NCBI RefSeq assembly: GCF_000472905.1
Contig: NZ_AXAR01000003.1
Span: forward strand, 168,787-232,786
Source: Alicyclobacillus pomorum DSM 14955
GTDB lineage: Bacteria; Bacillota; Bacilli; Alicyclobacillales; Alicyclobacillaceae
DNA: 64,000 bases
Direction of reading: 5' to 3'
The position numbers and the translations under genes were made by a program. The notes under the pieces were generated by a model. That model was not told the DNA's origin and did not search any database. It saw nothing but the letters and a program-made list of their open reading frames with translations. Below, one piece after another: positions 44,801 through 54,716 of the stretch (the first letter of the stretch is position 1; every line of letters begins with the position of its first letter).

Positions 44801-46459
44801 ATGTCTATAGAGCGCGAGTATCAACAATGGCGAGACAAGACGGAAAAAGTGGTCGCCAAGCGACCGGAGCGTAAGTCTGAGTTTGTCAACGCGTCGGATA
44901 TTCCAATTCAGCGATTGTATCTGCCACAAGACGGCATCCAGTCTGAACAGGAATACCTCGATAAACTCGGCTTCCCAGGCGAGTACCCGTATACGCGTGG
45001 GATTCAGCCGACGATGTATCGGGGACGGTACTGGACGATGCGGCAATACGCGGGGTTTGGCTCCGCAGAAGAGACCAACCGCCGTTTCCGCTACCTGTTG
45101 GAACAGGGGCAGACCGGCCTCAGCACTGCATTTGATCTGCCCACACAAATTGGATACGACGCGGACCATCCGTTTTCACGAGGAGAAGTCGGCAAAGTGG
45201 GGGTCTCCATTTCTTCGCTGCTGGACATGGAGACGCTACTGGCAGGCATTCCGCTGGACAAGGTCAGCACGTCGATGACCATCAACGCGCCCGCGTCTGT
45301 ACTGCTGGCGATGTACCTGGTGGTGGCAGAGAAGCAGGGAGTAACGTGGGACAAGGTCTCCGGGACCATCCAAAACGATATTTTGAAAGAGTACGTGGCG
45401 CGTGGAACATACATATTCCCGCCGAAGCCCTCGATGCGGCTCATCACGGACATTTTTGAGTTCTGTTCACAGGAAGTTCCGAATTGGAACACCATTTCCA
45501 TCAGCGGGTATCACATTCGGGAAGCGGGCTCTACGGCGGTACAGGAAGTGGCCTTTACGCTGGCAAACGCCATTGCGTACGTCGAAGCAGCGCTGGCGAA
45601 AGGGCTTGCAGTGGACGATTTTGCTCCGCGTCTCTCCTTCTTCTTTAATGCGCACAACGATTTCTTCGAAGAGATTGCGAAGTTTCGCGCAGCGCGTCGC
45701 ATGTGGGCGAAGATTATGAAGGAACGATTCCACGCGACGTCGCCGAAATCGATGCAACTGCGCTTTCACACGCAGACCGCGGGTAGTACACTCACGGCGC
45801 AGCAACCGGACAACAATATTGTCCGAGTCACCGTGCAAGCGATGGCCGCCGTTTTGGGTGGTACACAGAGTCTTCATACGAATTCGCGGGACGAGGCACT
45901 GGCGCTCCCTACGGAAGATTCAGCTCGAGTTGCTTTGCGGACACAACAAATTCTTGCGTACGAAAGCGGTATCACCGATACGGTAGATCCGCTGGCGGGC
46001 AGCTACTACGTCGAGTCGCTCACCGACGCGATTGAGGAACGCGCATGGGCGTACATCGACTACATCGATGAACTCGGCGGTGCCGTGGCTGCAATTGAAC
46101 AGGGATACCTGCAAAAGGAGATTCACAAGGCTGCGTACGACACGCAAATGGCCATCGAACGCGGAGACCAAATCGTAGTTGGCGTGAATAAATTCAAGCT
46201 GGACAACGAAGCGCAGCCGGAACTGCTCAGGGTGGATCCAACGCTCGGCCGGAAGCAGGCGGAAGCACTCGCGAAATTGCGAAGCGAACGGGCTGAGGAG
46301 CCGTGGCGCCGGGCACTCGATGCACTGAAGGAAGGTGCAAAGACGGATCAAAATTTGATGCCACTGATTATTGACGCTGTTCGGGCTTATGCCACCGTTG
46401 GCGAAATCTGCAACGTACTGCGCGACGTCTTCGGGGAATATCGCCCTTCGATTTTCTAA
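44801..46459 (+). CDS. mcmA: Methylmalonyl-CoA mutase large (catalytic) subunit
   Basis: 552 residues; catalytic TIM-barrel half of the B12-dependent mutase that interconverts methylmalonyl-CoA and succinyl-CoA. It keeps the Tyr of RQYAGFG and the Arg of [10 protein letters not shown], the two residues that hold the substrate carboxylate in methylmalonyl-CoA mutase and differ in isobutyryl-CoA mutases; [15 protein letters not shown] is also typical. The B12 domain is in the next gene. ATG 44801 gives the common MSIEREYQ start; GTG 44756, overlapping the small upstream frame, is possible. Confidence 0.92.
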   Translation: MSIEREYQQWRDKTEKVVAKRPERKSEFVNASDIPIQRLYLPQDGIQSEQEYLDKLGFPGEYPYTRGIQPTMYRGRYWTMRQYAGFGSAEETNRRFRYLLEQGQTGLSTAFDLPTQIGYDADHPFSRGEVGKVGVSISSLLDMETLLAGIPLDKVSTSMTINAPASVLLAMYLVVAEKQGVTWDKVSGTIQNDILKEYVARGTYIFPPKPSMRLITDIFEFCSQEVPNWNTISISGYHIREAGSTAVQEVAFTLANAIAYVEAALAKGLAVDDFAPRLSFFFNAHNDFFEEIAKFRAARRMWAKIMKERFHATSPKSMQLRFHTQTAGSTLTAQQPDNNIVRVTVQAMAAVLGGTQSLHTNSRDEALALPTEDSARVALRTQQILAYESGITDTVDPLAGSYYVESLTDAIEERAWAYIDYIDELGGAVAAIEQGYLQKEIHKAAYDTQMAIERGDQIVVGVNKFKLDNEAQPELLRVDPTLGRKQAEALAKLRSERAEEPWRRALDALKEGAKTDQNLMPLIIDAVRAYATVGEICNVLRDVFGEYRPSIF

Positions 46460-46489
46460 ACGCACGGGAAGCAGCGGGGAGGTACGTCT

Positions 46490-47335
46490 ATGTCTCAACC
46501 GATTCGGGTACTGATTGCGAAAGCGGGGCTGGACGGTCACGACCGCGGAGCGCTGGTGATTGCGCAAGGCCTTCGCGACCAAGGAATGGAAGTCATCTAT
46601 ACGGGACTTCGCCAGACCCCAGAGCAAATCGTTACAACCGCCATTCAGGAAGATGTGGCATGCATCGGGTTGTCGAGCCTATCAGGGGCTCATCTGGAAT
46701 TGTTTCCGGAGGTCATTCGCTTGCTCAAGGAGCAGCAGGCGGACGATATTCTGGTGATTGGTGGCGGCGTCATCCCGGAATCGGACGTTGCGATTCTGGA
46801 GGCCGAGGGCGTTGCCAAGGTATTTACGCCGGGGACTACGATTGAGGAAGTTGCGGAATTTATCCGGGCCAACGTCCATTTGCGTGCGTTGGACGAGTCT
46901 GCACTGGCGGCTTCTCCGGCACGTACGATTGACCACGTCGGAGTCGCTGTCAAGAGCATCGCTGAAGTTCTTCCATTCTACACGCGACAGCTGGGGCTTT
47001 CCGTGACACACGAGGAAGTGGTGGCAGACCAAGGCGTCCGGGTGGTGTTTGTATCTGCGGCCAACGCAAATATCGAACTCCTGGAACCGGTGGATGAAAC
47101 GGGGACAATGGCGAAATTCATCGCAAAGCACGGACCCGGCGTCCACCATGTGGCGTATGCTGTGGACGACATCCACCAAGCGATTGCACAAGCGAAGGCA
47201 GCTGGCATGCGCGTGCTCGATGAGTCGCCGAGGCGTGGCGCGCACGGCAAGTGGGTGGCGTTTTTGCATCCAAAAGACACGTTCGGCGTACTCACGGAAT
47301 TCTGTCAACAGCCACAGGCAGGTGACCGGGAATGA
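46490..47335 (+). CDS. Fusion: mutase B12-binding subunit + methylmalonyl-CoA epimerase
   Basis: 281 residues with two domains. Residues 1-135 are a cobalamin-binding domain with the His-on motif GLDGHDRG (DxHxxG), GLSSLSGAH and the GGGVIP loop. Residues about 143-275 are a vicinal-oxygen-chelate methylmalonyl-CoA epimerase, starting IDHVGVAVKSI and with metal ligands in GVHHVAYAV and a Glu in FGVLTEFC. The two activities normally sit on separate proteins. The single frame has no internal start with a ribosome site at the junction. It lies between the mutase and carboxylase genes; the stop overlaps pccB. Confidence 0.9.
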   Translation: MSQPIRVLIAKAGLDGHDRGALVIAQGLRDQGMEVIYTGLRQTPEQIVTTAIQEDVACIGLSSLSGAHLELFPEVIRLLKEQQADDILVIGGGVIPESDVAILEAEGVAKVFTPGTTIEEVAEFIRANVHLRALDESALAASPARTIDHVGVAVKSIAEVLPFYTRQLGLSVTHEEVVADQGVRVVFVSAANANIELLEPVDETGTMAKFIAKHGPGVHHVAYAVDDIHQAIAQAKAAGMRVLDESPRRGAHGKWVAFLHPKDTFGVLTEFCQQPQAGDRE

Positions 47336-48876
47336 TGGAAGAGAAAATCTATGAACTCCAAGATCGGCGCAGGAAGGTGGAGCTTGGAGGCGGAGATAAG
47401 CGGATTCTCCAACAGCACGAAAAAGGCAAGTTGACGGCGCGGGAACGAATCGACTTGCTGTTGGACAGCGGTACGTTCCGGGAAATCAATCCGTTTGCCG
47501 CAACCCGATCTCAGTACTTGGGGATGGATAGCGTCGATGCTCCGGGCGAGGGCGTCGTCACAGGATATGGCAAGATTGACGGCCGCACAGTCTACGTGTT
47601 TGCCCAGGACTTTACGGTGTTTGGGGGCGCGTTGGGTGAAGTGCACGCGCAGAAGATTGCCAGGATTATGGATCTGGCCGCCAAAAACGGCGCGCCCATC
47701 ATTGGTCTCAATGACTCAGGCGGGGCCCGCATCCAAGAGGGTGTCGTTTCACTGGACGGGTACGGCCACATTTTCTACCGTAACTCCATCTATTCAGGCG
47801 TGATTCCGCAGATCTCGGTCATCATGGGCCCATGTGCGGGTGGAGCGGTCTACTCACCGGCCATCACGGATTTCATCTTCATGGTGGAAGGCACCAGCCA
47901 GATGTTTATTACGGGGCCGAAGGTGATTGAAACGGTGACCGGTGAGAAAATCACCAGCGAAAACCTTGGTGGGGCGCGCGTTCAGGAAGGCGTCAGCGGC
48001 GTGGCACACTTTACGGCAAAGTCTGAAGAAGACGTGCTGCGAGACGTGCGCCGCCTGCTGAGCTTTTTGCCTTCCTCCTATACGGAGGAGGTGCCGCGAA
48101 AGGAAGGGGCGTACTCTTTCAAAGCGGATGACCAACTGCTGCAATTGGTTCCGGTGGACGGGACCAAAGTGTACGACGTGAAGGACGTGATTGCACGCCT
48201 CGTCGATGACGGAGACTTCATGGAGGTGCAGCCGTCGTTCGCTCGCAACGCCGTCGTTGGATTCGGGCGGATTGGTGGGTATACTGCGGGGTTTGTAGCC
48301 AACCAGCCCAAGTATTTGGCAGGTGGACTGGACATCAACTCATCGGATAAGATTGCCCGGTTCATTCGCTTCTGCGATTCTTTCAATATCCCGCTGATTA
48401 CCCTCGAAGACGTGACGGGCTTTATTCCGGGCGTGAAACAGGAACATGGTGGCATCATTCGTCACGGCGCCAAGATCCTCTACGCCTACTCGGAAGCGAC
48501 CGTTCCGAAGATTACAGTCATTCTTCGGAAAGCGTACGGCGGCGCGTACGTCGCGATGAACAGTAAGGCAATTGGAGCGGATCTGGTCTACGCGTGGCCA
48601 GCCTCGGAAATCGCTGTGATGGGACCGGAAGGTGCGGCCAACATCATTTACGCGAAAGAAATTGCAAATAGCCCGGATCCTGCTGCCACCCGAGCGGCGA
48701 GGATAGAGGAGTACCGCAGTCAGTTCGCCAATCCGTACGTGGCAGCAGGCGCAGGGATGGTCGACGACGTGATTGATCCGCGGGAGACTCGGCAAAAGCT
48801 CTACGAGGCGCTGGAACTCCTTCGGCACAAGCACGAAGCGAGGCCAACGAAGAAGCACGGAAACATTCCTTTATAA
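47332..48876 (+). CDS. pccB: Propionyl/methylmalonyl-CoA carboxylase beta subunit
   Basis: 514 residues. Carboxyltransferase of the crotonase-like fold; N-terminal GGGDKRILQQHEKGKLTARERI, glycine pairs for CoA and biotin (GGARIQEGVVSLDGYG, MGPCAGGAVYSPA, KAYGGAYVAM). It carboxylates propionyl-CoA to methylmalonyl-CoA using a biotinyl carrier. Similar to B. subtilis YqjD. No alpha subunit lies in the window. It overlaps the fusion gene by four bases (ATGA). Confidence 0.92.
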   Translation: MMEEKIYELQDRRRKVELGGGDKRILQQHEKGKLTARERIDLLLDSGTFREINPFAATRSQYLGMDSVDAPGEGVVTGYGKIDGRTVYVFAQDFTVFGGALGEVHAQKIARIMDLAAKNGAPIIGLNDSGGARIQEGVVSLDGYGHIFYRNSIYSGVIPQISVIMGPCAGGAVYSPAITDFIFMVEGTSQMFITGPKVIETVTGEKITSENLGGARVQEGVSGVAHFTAKSEEDVLRDVRRLLSFLPSSYTEEVPRKEGAYSFKADDQLLQLVPVDGTKVYDVKDVIARLVDDGDFMEVQPSFARNAVVGFGRIGGYTAGFVANQPKYLAGGLDINSSDKIARFIRFCDSFNIPLITLEDVTGFIPGVKQEHGGIIRHGAKILYAYSEATVPKITVILRKAYGGAYVAMNSKAIGADLVYAWPASEIAVMGPEGAANIIYAKEIANSPDPAATRAARIEEYRSQFANPYVAAGAGMVDDVIDPRETRQKLYEALELLRHKHEARPTKKHGNIPL

Positions 48877-48975
48877 TTATAATCATCGTTTCGCCCCGGT
48901 GCCGTGGACAGGCAGTGCGTTCACAGCCAGGGGCCTTTCTTTCTCAGCCAGTCTGATGTATGGAAGGTGGACCAA

Positions 48976-50085
48976 ATGGATAGCGCGTATATTCGGAATT
49001 TGTTTTTGGAACTGGTGCAAATCGACAGCCATTCGCTGGAAGAAGCGTCTATGGCGAAACGGTGTGCGCAAGAGCTGGAAAGCTTGGGGTTCGAAGTCAC
49101 GTTCGACGACGCGGGACAGGCGCTTGGAGGAAACACCGGCAATCTGATTGCCTATCTACCTGGCGACGAGACCAAGCAGACCGTGCTCTTAGCAGCCCAC
49201 ATGGACACAGTTCGGCCGGGTGTCGGGGTCAAGCCGCGCGTGGATGAGAATGGCGTGGTGTGGAGTGATGGCACCACAGTGCTTGGCGCGGACGACAAGG
49301 CTGGCGTGACCGCCATTTTGTCTGCCCTGCGGCATATTGTCCAAACCAACATGTCGCACGGACCCATACAAGTCGTCTTCACCATCGCCGAAGAGATGGG
49401 ACTGCAAGGCGCAAAACAACTCGACGCGAAGCGCTTGCGCGCGGATCTGGGATTGTCTCTTGACTCCGGCGGCCCCCTCGGCACGGTCGTCGTCGCCGGA
49501 CCGACACAGGTGAAGTGGCAGGCTGTATTCAGAGGGCGGGCCGCGCATGCCGGTGTCTCCCCGGAACGGGGCATTAGCGCCATCAAAGTGGCCGCTCATG
49601 CCGTGTCGAACATGCCGCACGGGCGCATCGACGCAGCGACGACCGTCAACATCGGCAGCTTTGTCGGGCAAGGGCCGACCAATGTGGTTCGAGACAAGGT
49701 GCAACTGGACGGAGAAGCGCGCAGTCTGAATCCACAGCGGTTGGACGAAGTCCTGCAGCAGATTGAAGAGGTGTTTCGCAAGACGGCAGCACAACATGGG
49801 GCAGAAGTTTCTTTCATGCACCAAAAAATGTACGACGGGTTCCGGTTTGACGAAGGAGACGATGTTCGCGCGAAGGCTGTAGCCGCGTTGGAAGCGGCAG
49901 GTTTTACGCCGAATCCGGTGGAGAGCGGCGGCGGTAGTGACGCCAACATTTACACCAGCAAAGGTGTGCCGACCATCAACATTGGCATTGGCTATGAAGA
50001 CATTCATTCGACTTCAGAGCACATTGCATTGCAAGATATTGAAGGTGCGTCTCGCGTCATTGTAGAGTTCTGCGCGCGAGCGTAG
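48976..50085 (+). CDS. M20/M42-type tripeptidase-like metallopeptidase (YqjE-like)
   Basis: 369 residues. Zinc peptidase motifs are LLAAHMDTVRPG, GADDKAGVTAIL and IAEEMGLQGAKQL, with a late His in STSEHIALQD. A dimerisation domain with GRAAHAGVSPERG lies in the middle. In B. subtilis the equivalent yqjE also follows the carboxylase and epimerase genes. ATG 48976 follows GGAAGGTGG; the frame is open upstream to 48904. Confidence 0.9.
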   Translation: MDSAYIRNLFLELVQIDSHSLEEASMAKRCAQELESLGFEVTFDDAGQALGGNTGNLIAYLPGDETKQTVLLAAHMDTVRPGVGVKPRVDENGVVWSDGTTVLGADDKAGVTAILSALRHIVQTNMSHGPIQVVFTIAEEMGLQGAKQLDAKRLRADLGLSLDSGGPLGTVVVAGPTQVKWQAVFRGRAAHAGVSPERGISAIKVAAHAVSNMPHGRIDAATTVNIGSFVGQGPTNVVRDKVQLDGEARSLNPQRLDEVLQQIEEVFRKTAAQHGAEVSFMHQKMYDGFRFDEGDDVRAKAVAALEAAGFTPNPVESGGGSDANIYTSKGVPTINIGIGYEDIHSTSEHIALQDIEGASRVIVEFCARA

Positions 50086-50158
50086 TGATATCTGATGTCG
50101 CGCCTTGACGTGTGATGGCAGGCATACTAGACGCCAGCAGTGAAAAGGAGGTCAAGTC

Positions 50159-50707
50159 ATGAGCGAAAAAGTCTTCGAGGAGCGCACAGTCGCCAGCGAG
50201 ACGCTGTTTCAGGGGAAAATCATTGATCTAGAGCGGTTGCGCGTCCAGCTTCCCGACGGTCGGGAGGCAACAAGAGAAGTCGTGCGTCATCCTGGGGCAG
50301 TGGCCGTCCTCGCGGAGCCGACGCCGGGTTCGGTTGTTCTCGTCAAACAATATCGCAAGGCCCTTGACGAAAGTCTCGTTGAAATCCCAGCGGGTAAGCT
50401 GGAACCGGGTGAGTCCCCGGAAGTTTGCGCTGTTCGCGAGTTGCGGGAGGAGACCGGACTCGCAGCGCGCTCCGTGAACTCTGTGTTTGACTTTTTCACC
50501 AGTCCTGGTTTCGCTGATGAACGCATTTACCTGTACTACACCAACGATGTGGAACAGGAGGAGCAAGCCCTCGACGAGGACGAGTTTGTGGAAGTGACCA
50601 GCGCTACACGCGACGAAGTGACAGCCATGCTTCGGGATGGCTCCATTCGCGATGCAAAAACCCTGATTGCGCTCTTGTGGTGGATTCAGCAGAGCAACGG
50701 GCGATGA
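50159..50707 (+). CDS. nudF: ADP-ribose pyrophosphatase (Nudix)
   Basis: 182 residues. Perfect Nudix box GKLEPGESPEVCAVRELREETGL in outline (G, then E, RE, EE, G at the right spacing). It hydrolyses ADP-ribose to AMP and ribose 5-phosphate. ATG after AAGGAGG. The stop overlaps the next gene. Confidence 0.93.
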   Translation: MSEKVFEERTVASETLFQGKIIDLERLRVQLPDGREATREVVRHPGAVAVLAEPTPGSVVLVKQYRKALDESLVEIPAGKLEPGESPEVCAVRELREETGLAARSVNSVFDFFTSPGFADERIYLYYTNDVEQEEQALDEDEFVEVTSATRDEVTAMLRDGSIRDAKTLIALLWWIQQSNGR

Positions 50708-51879
50708 AACCACTCTACTGTGACTTCCATATTCACGTGGGCAGGTCGCTTGGACGTCCCGTGAAAATGGCGGCGGCTCCCGGAATGACGCTCGAGTCCG
50801 TGCTACACGCTGCGCGCTGCCAGAAGGGCTTGGACATCGTCACGGTGATTGACGCGGTGACTTCCAACGTGATGGTGGAACTGGAGGCTTTGGTTCAGCA
50901 GGGGAGACTGGTGCCCCTGGCGGGCGGAGGGCTGCAGTTTGAGAATGGACTCGTGGTTCTCCTAGGTGCGGAAATCGAAGTGGGTGGCCCGGACGGCGGC
51001 GCTGCCCACTTCGGGGCCTGGTTTGGCCACATGGATGCGGCCAAGGACTTCTTGCAGTGGCTTTCCACCGTACAGAAGAACACGGGCTTGTCGTCGCAGC
51101 GCGCTGCGACAGATGCAGTGACGTTACAAAATGAAGTCGCGTCGCGAGGCGGGATGTTTGTTGTGCACCACGCCTTCACTCCACACAAAGGCTTGTATGG
51201 AAACTGCGTTCGACGGCTAGCTGACATGGTTGACCCAGCACGAGTAGACGCGCTGGAGTTGGGGCTTTCTGCCGACACCGATATGGCTGATTGCCTCAGC
51301 GAGCTGCAGGACGTTACATTTCTATCGAATTCTGACGCCCATTCCCTGCCGAAAATTGCCCGCGAGTACAACGTCTTACAACTGTCCACCAGCGGATTTG
51401 ACGGTGTGCGCCACGCGTTTCATCGAGTCAATGGGTGCGCAGTCATCGCGAACTACGGGTTGCACACGGCGCTTGGAAAATACCATCGCACGTTTTGCTT
51501 AACATGTGAGCGCATCTGGGAGCGCGGCGCACAACAGTGCGTCTGTGGGAGCACGAAGCGCGTAATGGGGGTCTATGACCGTCTGTGTGAGATTCGGGAC
51601 AGGGCAGTTCCTGTCCACCCGGCCCATCGACCACCTTATATCCACCAGGTACCACTGGAGTTCATCCCGGGACTCGGGCCAAAGACCTACGCGCGGCTAC
51701 TCACCGTGTTCGGCACCGAGATGGCGGTGTTGCATGAGGCGTCTTACGAGGATCTCGTAGACGTAGTTGGTGTAGAAGTAGCAAACAAGGTCGTCCAAGC
51801 TCGCTCAGGACAGGTCCAATTCATTGAAGGTGGCGGCGGAAGATACGGGCGCGTACAATTTAACGGCGAGTTGTCCTAA
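50704..51879 (+). CDS. Endonuclease Q-like PHP-domain protein (YqxK)
   Basis: 391 residues. PHP metal-binding domain (CDFHIHVG, LGAEIEV, FVVHHAF, SNSDAHSLPKIARE), then a zinc ribbon (CLTCERIWERGAQQCVCG), then a helix-hairpin-helix DNA-binding region (IPGLGPKTYARLLTVFG). This is the architecture of endonuclease Q, which nicks DNA at deaminated bases. ATG 50704 overlaps nudF (ATGA). In B. subtilis yqxK lies near nudF and spoIIM. Confidence 0.88.
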   Translation: MKPLYCDFHIHVGRSLGRPVKMAAAPGMTLESVLHAARCQKGLDIVTVIDAVTSNVMVELEALVQQGRLVPLAGGGLQFENGLVVLLGAEIEVGGPDGGAAHFGAWFGHMDAAKDFLQWLSTVQKNTGLSSQRAATDAVTLQNEVASRGGMFVVHHAFTPHKGLYGNCVRRLADMVDPARVDALELGLSADTDMADCLSELQDVTFLSNSDAHSLPKIAREYNVLQLSTSGFDGVRHAFHRVNGCAVIANYGLHTALGKYHRTFCLTCERIWERGAQQCVCGSTKRVMGVYDRLCEIRDRAVPVHPAHRPPYIHQVPLEFIPGLGPKTYARLLTVFGTEMAVLHEASYEDLVDVVGVEVANKVVQARSGQVQFIEGGGGRYGRVQFNGELS

Positions 51880-51974
51880 CCCAAACGCTAGATACATAGA
51901 TATAAACCAGTCAGCGATTTGCAATATAGCGACTGTATGTCATCCACGTGTATCACGTTTGGGGAGGGACCATC

Positions 51975-52631
51975 ATGCCTGTGGCGATACAGCGCATTCG
52001 GGAGTTTTCGCCTTCGAACCTCTGGCAAAAGGTTCGCACGAGTGCTGAACCGCACCTGCACATCTGGATGTTCCTGTTCGCGGTGACCATCTGTGGCATT
52101 CTCTTCGGCAGTATTGTGGCCGGCCAACTCAATCGTGCAGATACGGCTGTGCTCGGACAAACGGTTCAACGACTACTGACAGCGGTGGCTGGTCATCAAC
52201 TTGCACCCGCGTCTGATCTGTGGTGGCACCGAATGGTGGGCGATGTGCAACTGTTGGCTTTGATTTGGTTGTTCGGCGTGTCAGTCATCGGATTACCATT
52301 TGTCGTCATCGCCATCTTCTTGCGCGCGTTCAGCGTCGGATTCGCCGTAGGATTCACGGTGTTGCACTTTGGGTGGAAAGGATTTATCGTCGCTGCAGTG
52401 GCCATCTTTCTGCACCAGCTGTTGTCGTTGACTGCCATTCTCTGTGCCGGTGTCTTTGCTATTCGGTTCTCTGCAGGCATTCTGCGGCGGGTTTATCCGC
52501 TGCCTGCATTGAGTACAGCGTTTCTTAAGTACACCGCGTTGTTCGCCATCTGCGGCGTGGTTCTGATGGCTGGTGCCTTGTTACAGGCATACATCGCTCC
52601 GCCTCTCTTGCATGGCACCTTAGCGGGGTAA
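51975..52631 (+). CDS. spoIIM: Stage II sporulation protein M
   Basis: 218 residues, five to six membrane segments. With SpoIID and SpoIIP it drives septal peptidoglycan thinning and engulfment. Identification rests on length, membrane layout (GILFGSIVAGQLN, AVTLLHFGWKGF-like) and position between yqxK and xerD. ATG 51975 follows GGGGAGGG; the frame is open upstream from 51948. Confidence 0.88.
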   Translation: MPVAIQRIREFSPSNLWQKVRTSAEPHLHIWMFLFAVTICGILFGSIVAGQLNRADTAVLGQTVQRLLTAVAGHQLAPASDLWWHRMVGDVQLLALIWLFGVSVIGLPFVVIAIFLRAFSVGFAVGFTVLHFGWKGFIVAAVAIFLHQLLSLTAILCAGVFAIRFSAGILRRVYPLPALSTAFLKYTALFAICGVVLMAGALLQAYIAPPLLHGTLAG

Positions 52632-52653
52632 AAGTGAGGAAGGAAGGGTGGGC

Positions 52654-52977
52654 GTGGCTAGAAAATTCACCGATGTGAACGAAGCGTTTGAGTGTATCCA
52701 CTGCGGGGCGAGCGTTCGTCCGTCCGTGAGATCATGTCGGAATCACTGCCCAGAGTGTCTGCACTCTGTGCACCTGGACGTGTTTCCTGGAGACAGGGCA
52801 GCCGAATGTGGCGGGTTGATGATTCCGGTTCGGGTGACATACAACTCCAGGAAAGGGTATCAAATTGTGCACAAGTGCGCCCAGTGCGGCCATGAGTCCA
52901 GAAATGTGGCTGCGCTGGAACACGAAGAACAGCCTGATTCACTGGAAGCCTTGCTGAAGCTGATGCAGAGAGGTTGA
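52654..52977 (+). CDS. RNHCP domain protein
   Basis: 107 residues with two zinc-finger-like pairs: CIHCGASVRP and RNHCPECLHSVHLDV, then HKCAQCGHESRN. The RNHCP motif is literal. Function unknown; similar small proteins occur in many Gram-positives. GTG 52654 is six bases after AAGGAAGGG; GTG 52648 is the alternative. Confidence 0.85.
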   Translation: MARKFTDVNEAFECIHCGASVRPSVRSCRNHCPECLHSVHLDVFPGDRAAECGGLMIPVRVTYNSRKGYQIVHKCAQCGHESRNVAALEHEEQPDSLEALLKLMQRG

Positions 52978-52991
52978 GAGGAGATGGGCTC

Positions 52992-53222
52992 GTGCGACAA
53001 TGGTCGAGAGGGTTGCGAATTGTCGCGACCGTCGTGGTCATCATCTGGGGGCTGCTTGTGTTGCAATCGGAGGTCGTGAACCGGGCGTTTTATAATCCAT
53101 ACAACACCCCCACACCACCCTATGTGTCGGTGTTTACTCAGTTTCCCTCTTCCGCACATTGGTCGAAATGGGTGTGGGACATCGGACGCGACGTCGTTAC
53201 TTTCATCCGGTTTCCGAATTGA
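52992..53222 (+). CDS. DUF4227/YqzK-like small membrane protein
   Basis: 76 residues with one N-terminal membrane segment (about 9-26). The position just before xerD and the Pro-rich short outer part match B. subtilis YqzK. GTG 52992 after GAGAGGAG; the frame could begin at 52974. Function unknown. The fur gene that precedes yqzK in B. subtilis is absent. Confidence 0.65.
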   Translation: MRQWSRGLRIVATVVVIIWGLLVLQSEVVNRAFYNPYNTPTPPYVSVFTQFPSSAHWSKWVWDIGRDVVTFIRFPN

Positions 53223-53295
53223 TGAACTGGCAGGACTTTCACAAGGCGCGTGGAATACAAGATAGGCATTGGAGACAAGCTAAGGGAGTCTGGTC

Positions 53296-54183
53296 ATGAA
53301 CGAGTGGATTACGCGGTTTATCGATTATCTGGCTGTGGAACGCGGCTTGTCCATGAATACACTACAATCGTATCGACGAGACTTGTGCGCCTTCGCGGAG
53401 TACTTGAAGCGCACAGCCCAGCAGGATGTGATTCACGCAAAGCAGGCGCAGATTGTAGGGTATCTCGGCCATTTGAAAGCCTTAGGGCGCGCCAATACCA
53501 CCGTATCCCGGAACCTTGCGAGTATCCGCTCGTTTTATCATTATCTGTTACGAGAAGAAGCGCTCTTTGTCGATCCGACAGTACACGTGGAGACACCCAA
53601 AGTGGAAAAACGCTTGCCCAAAGTGCTGACCATCGATGAAGTGGAGCGACTGTTGCGCGCACCGGATGCGTCGACGCCGGCCGGTGCACGGGATAAGGCG
53701 ATGCTCGAGCTGTTGTACGCAACAGGGATTCGGGTCAGCGAATTGGTGTCCCTCCAGGTTTCAGATGTCAATCTATCCGCAGGCTTCTTGAGGTGCATGG
53801 GAAAAGGGGCGAAGGAGCGGATCATCCCGGTGGGAGAGTACGCGCAGCAGACCTTGGCTCACTACCTGGAATTTGGCCGAAGCAAACTGCTCCGGGAACA
53901 CGAGGTTCACGCGCTGTTTTTAAACCATCACGGAGGCCAGATGTCTCGTCAGGGCTTCTGGAAAATCCTAAAAAAATACGCCCTCGCTGCGTCGATACAT
54001 AAGCATATTACCCCACATACGCTGCGTCACTCGTTTGCGACGCATTTATTGGAACGCGGCGCGGACCTACGCGCTGTCCAGGAAATGCTGGGCCACGCCG
54101 ACATCTCGACGACTCAAATTTATACCCACGTCACGCGTACTCGATTGAAAGAAGTGTACGCGACGGCGCATCCAAGGGCGTAG
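53296..54183 (+). CDS. xerD: Tyrosine recombinase XerD
   Basis: 295 residues. N-terminal SAM-like DNA-binding domain (about 1-85), catalytic domain with Arg in [12 protein letters not shown], HxxR in [12 protein letters not shown], His in [14 protein letters not shown] and the nucleophilic Tyr in that last segment. With XerC (CodV) it resolves chromosome dimers at dif. ATG follows GGGAG. In other Bacilli deoB follows; here only a relic does. Confidence 0.95.
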   Translation: MNEWITRFIDYLAVERGLSMNTLQSYRRDLCAFAEYLKRTAQQDVIHAKQAQIVGYLGHLKALGRANTTVSRNLASIRSFYHYLLREEALFVDPTVHVETPKVEKRLPKVLTIDEVERLLRAPDASTPAGARDKAMLELLYATGIRVSELVSLQVSDVNLSAGFLRCMGKGAKERIIPVGEYAQQTLAHYLEFGRSKLLREHEVHALFLNHHGGQMSRQGFWKILKKYALAASIHKHITPHTLRHSFATHLLERGADLRAVQEMLGHADISTTQIYTHVTRTRLKEVYATAHPRA

Positions 54184-54249
54184 CGAATCCTGCGCACTTG
54201 GCTAGATCTACCTTGGCAAGAGGTTCAAGGGCGCACTTGGGCCATCTTT

Positions 54250-54654
54250 TTGTGTCCATCGCTATACACGCGGTGGGCCGTGTGATTGCGCGCCCATTTG
54301 AAGGACATCCAGGAGCCTACAAACGGGCGCATCGGCGGAAGGATTTTTCACTGCAATTTGGCGAAACGGTGTTAAACCACGTCGCGGACGCTGGTTATCC
54401 CGTGTGCGACATCGGCAAGATCTATGACATCTACGGCGGATCACGGTTGCGACCCAACCACGCCAGGTACGGACCACACGCGCGAGTGGGTCCCCCTCCT
54501 GGTATGGCAGCGCAACATGAAAGAGGCCATACCGCTTGGGGATCGCGAGACGTTTGCGGACCTTGGCGCGACTGTGGCGGCGTTTTTTGGCGTTGAAGGA
54601 TCTGGCATCGGAAGGAGTTTCCTGACTGAGCTTGGTCCCATTGGCGGCGCCTGA
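54250..54654 (+). pseudogene. deoB: Decayed phosphopentomutase gene (deoB relic)
   Basis: Two fragments of phosphopentomutase lie in different frames. Fragment 1 (54270-54438) reads AVGRVIARPFEGHPGAYKR through DIGKIYDIY, matching the middle of DeoB. Fragment 2 (about 54433-54654) reads [19 protein letters not shown] through FLTELG, matching the C terminus. The N-terminal half and roughly 60 codons between fragments are missing, and the internal deletion near 54433-54445 shifts the frame. The location between xerD and dacF is where B. subtilis has drm (deoB) and pupG. pupG is gone entirely. Confidence 0.88.
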
Positions 54655-54716
54655 TGGAATTGGGTACATAGCATCCTTCTCACAGTGGCCATCCTATACG
54701 CTGGGAGGGATGCGAC

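Noticed and set aside
48877-48975. N-terminal extension of the peptidase to 48904
   Set aside because: The extra 24 residues are not family-like, and GGAAGGTGG before ATG 48976 gives a much better start.
54198-54596. 132-residue frame after xerD as an intact gene
   Set aside because: Only its first part matches phosphopentomutase; after the deletion it continues in the wrong frame, so it is part of the deoB relic.
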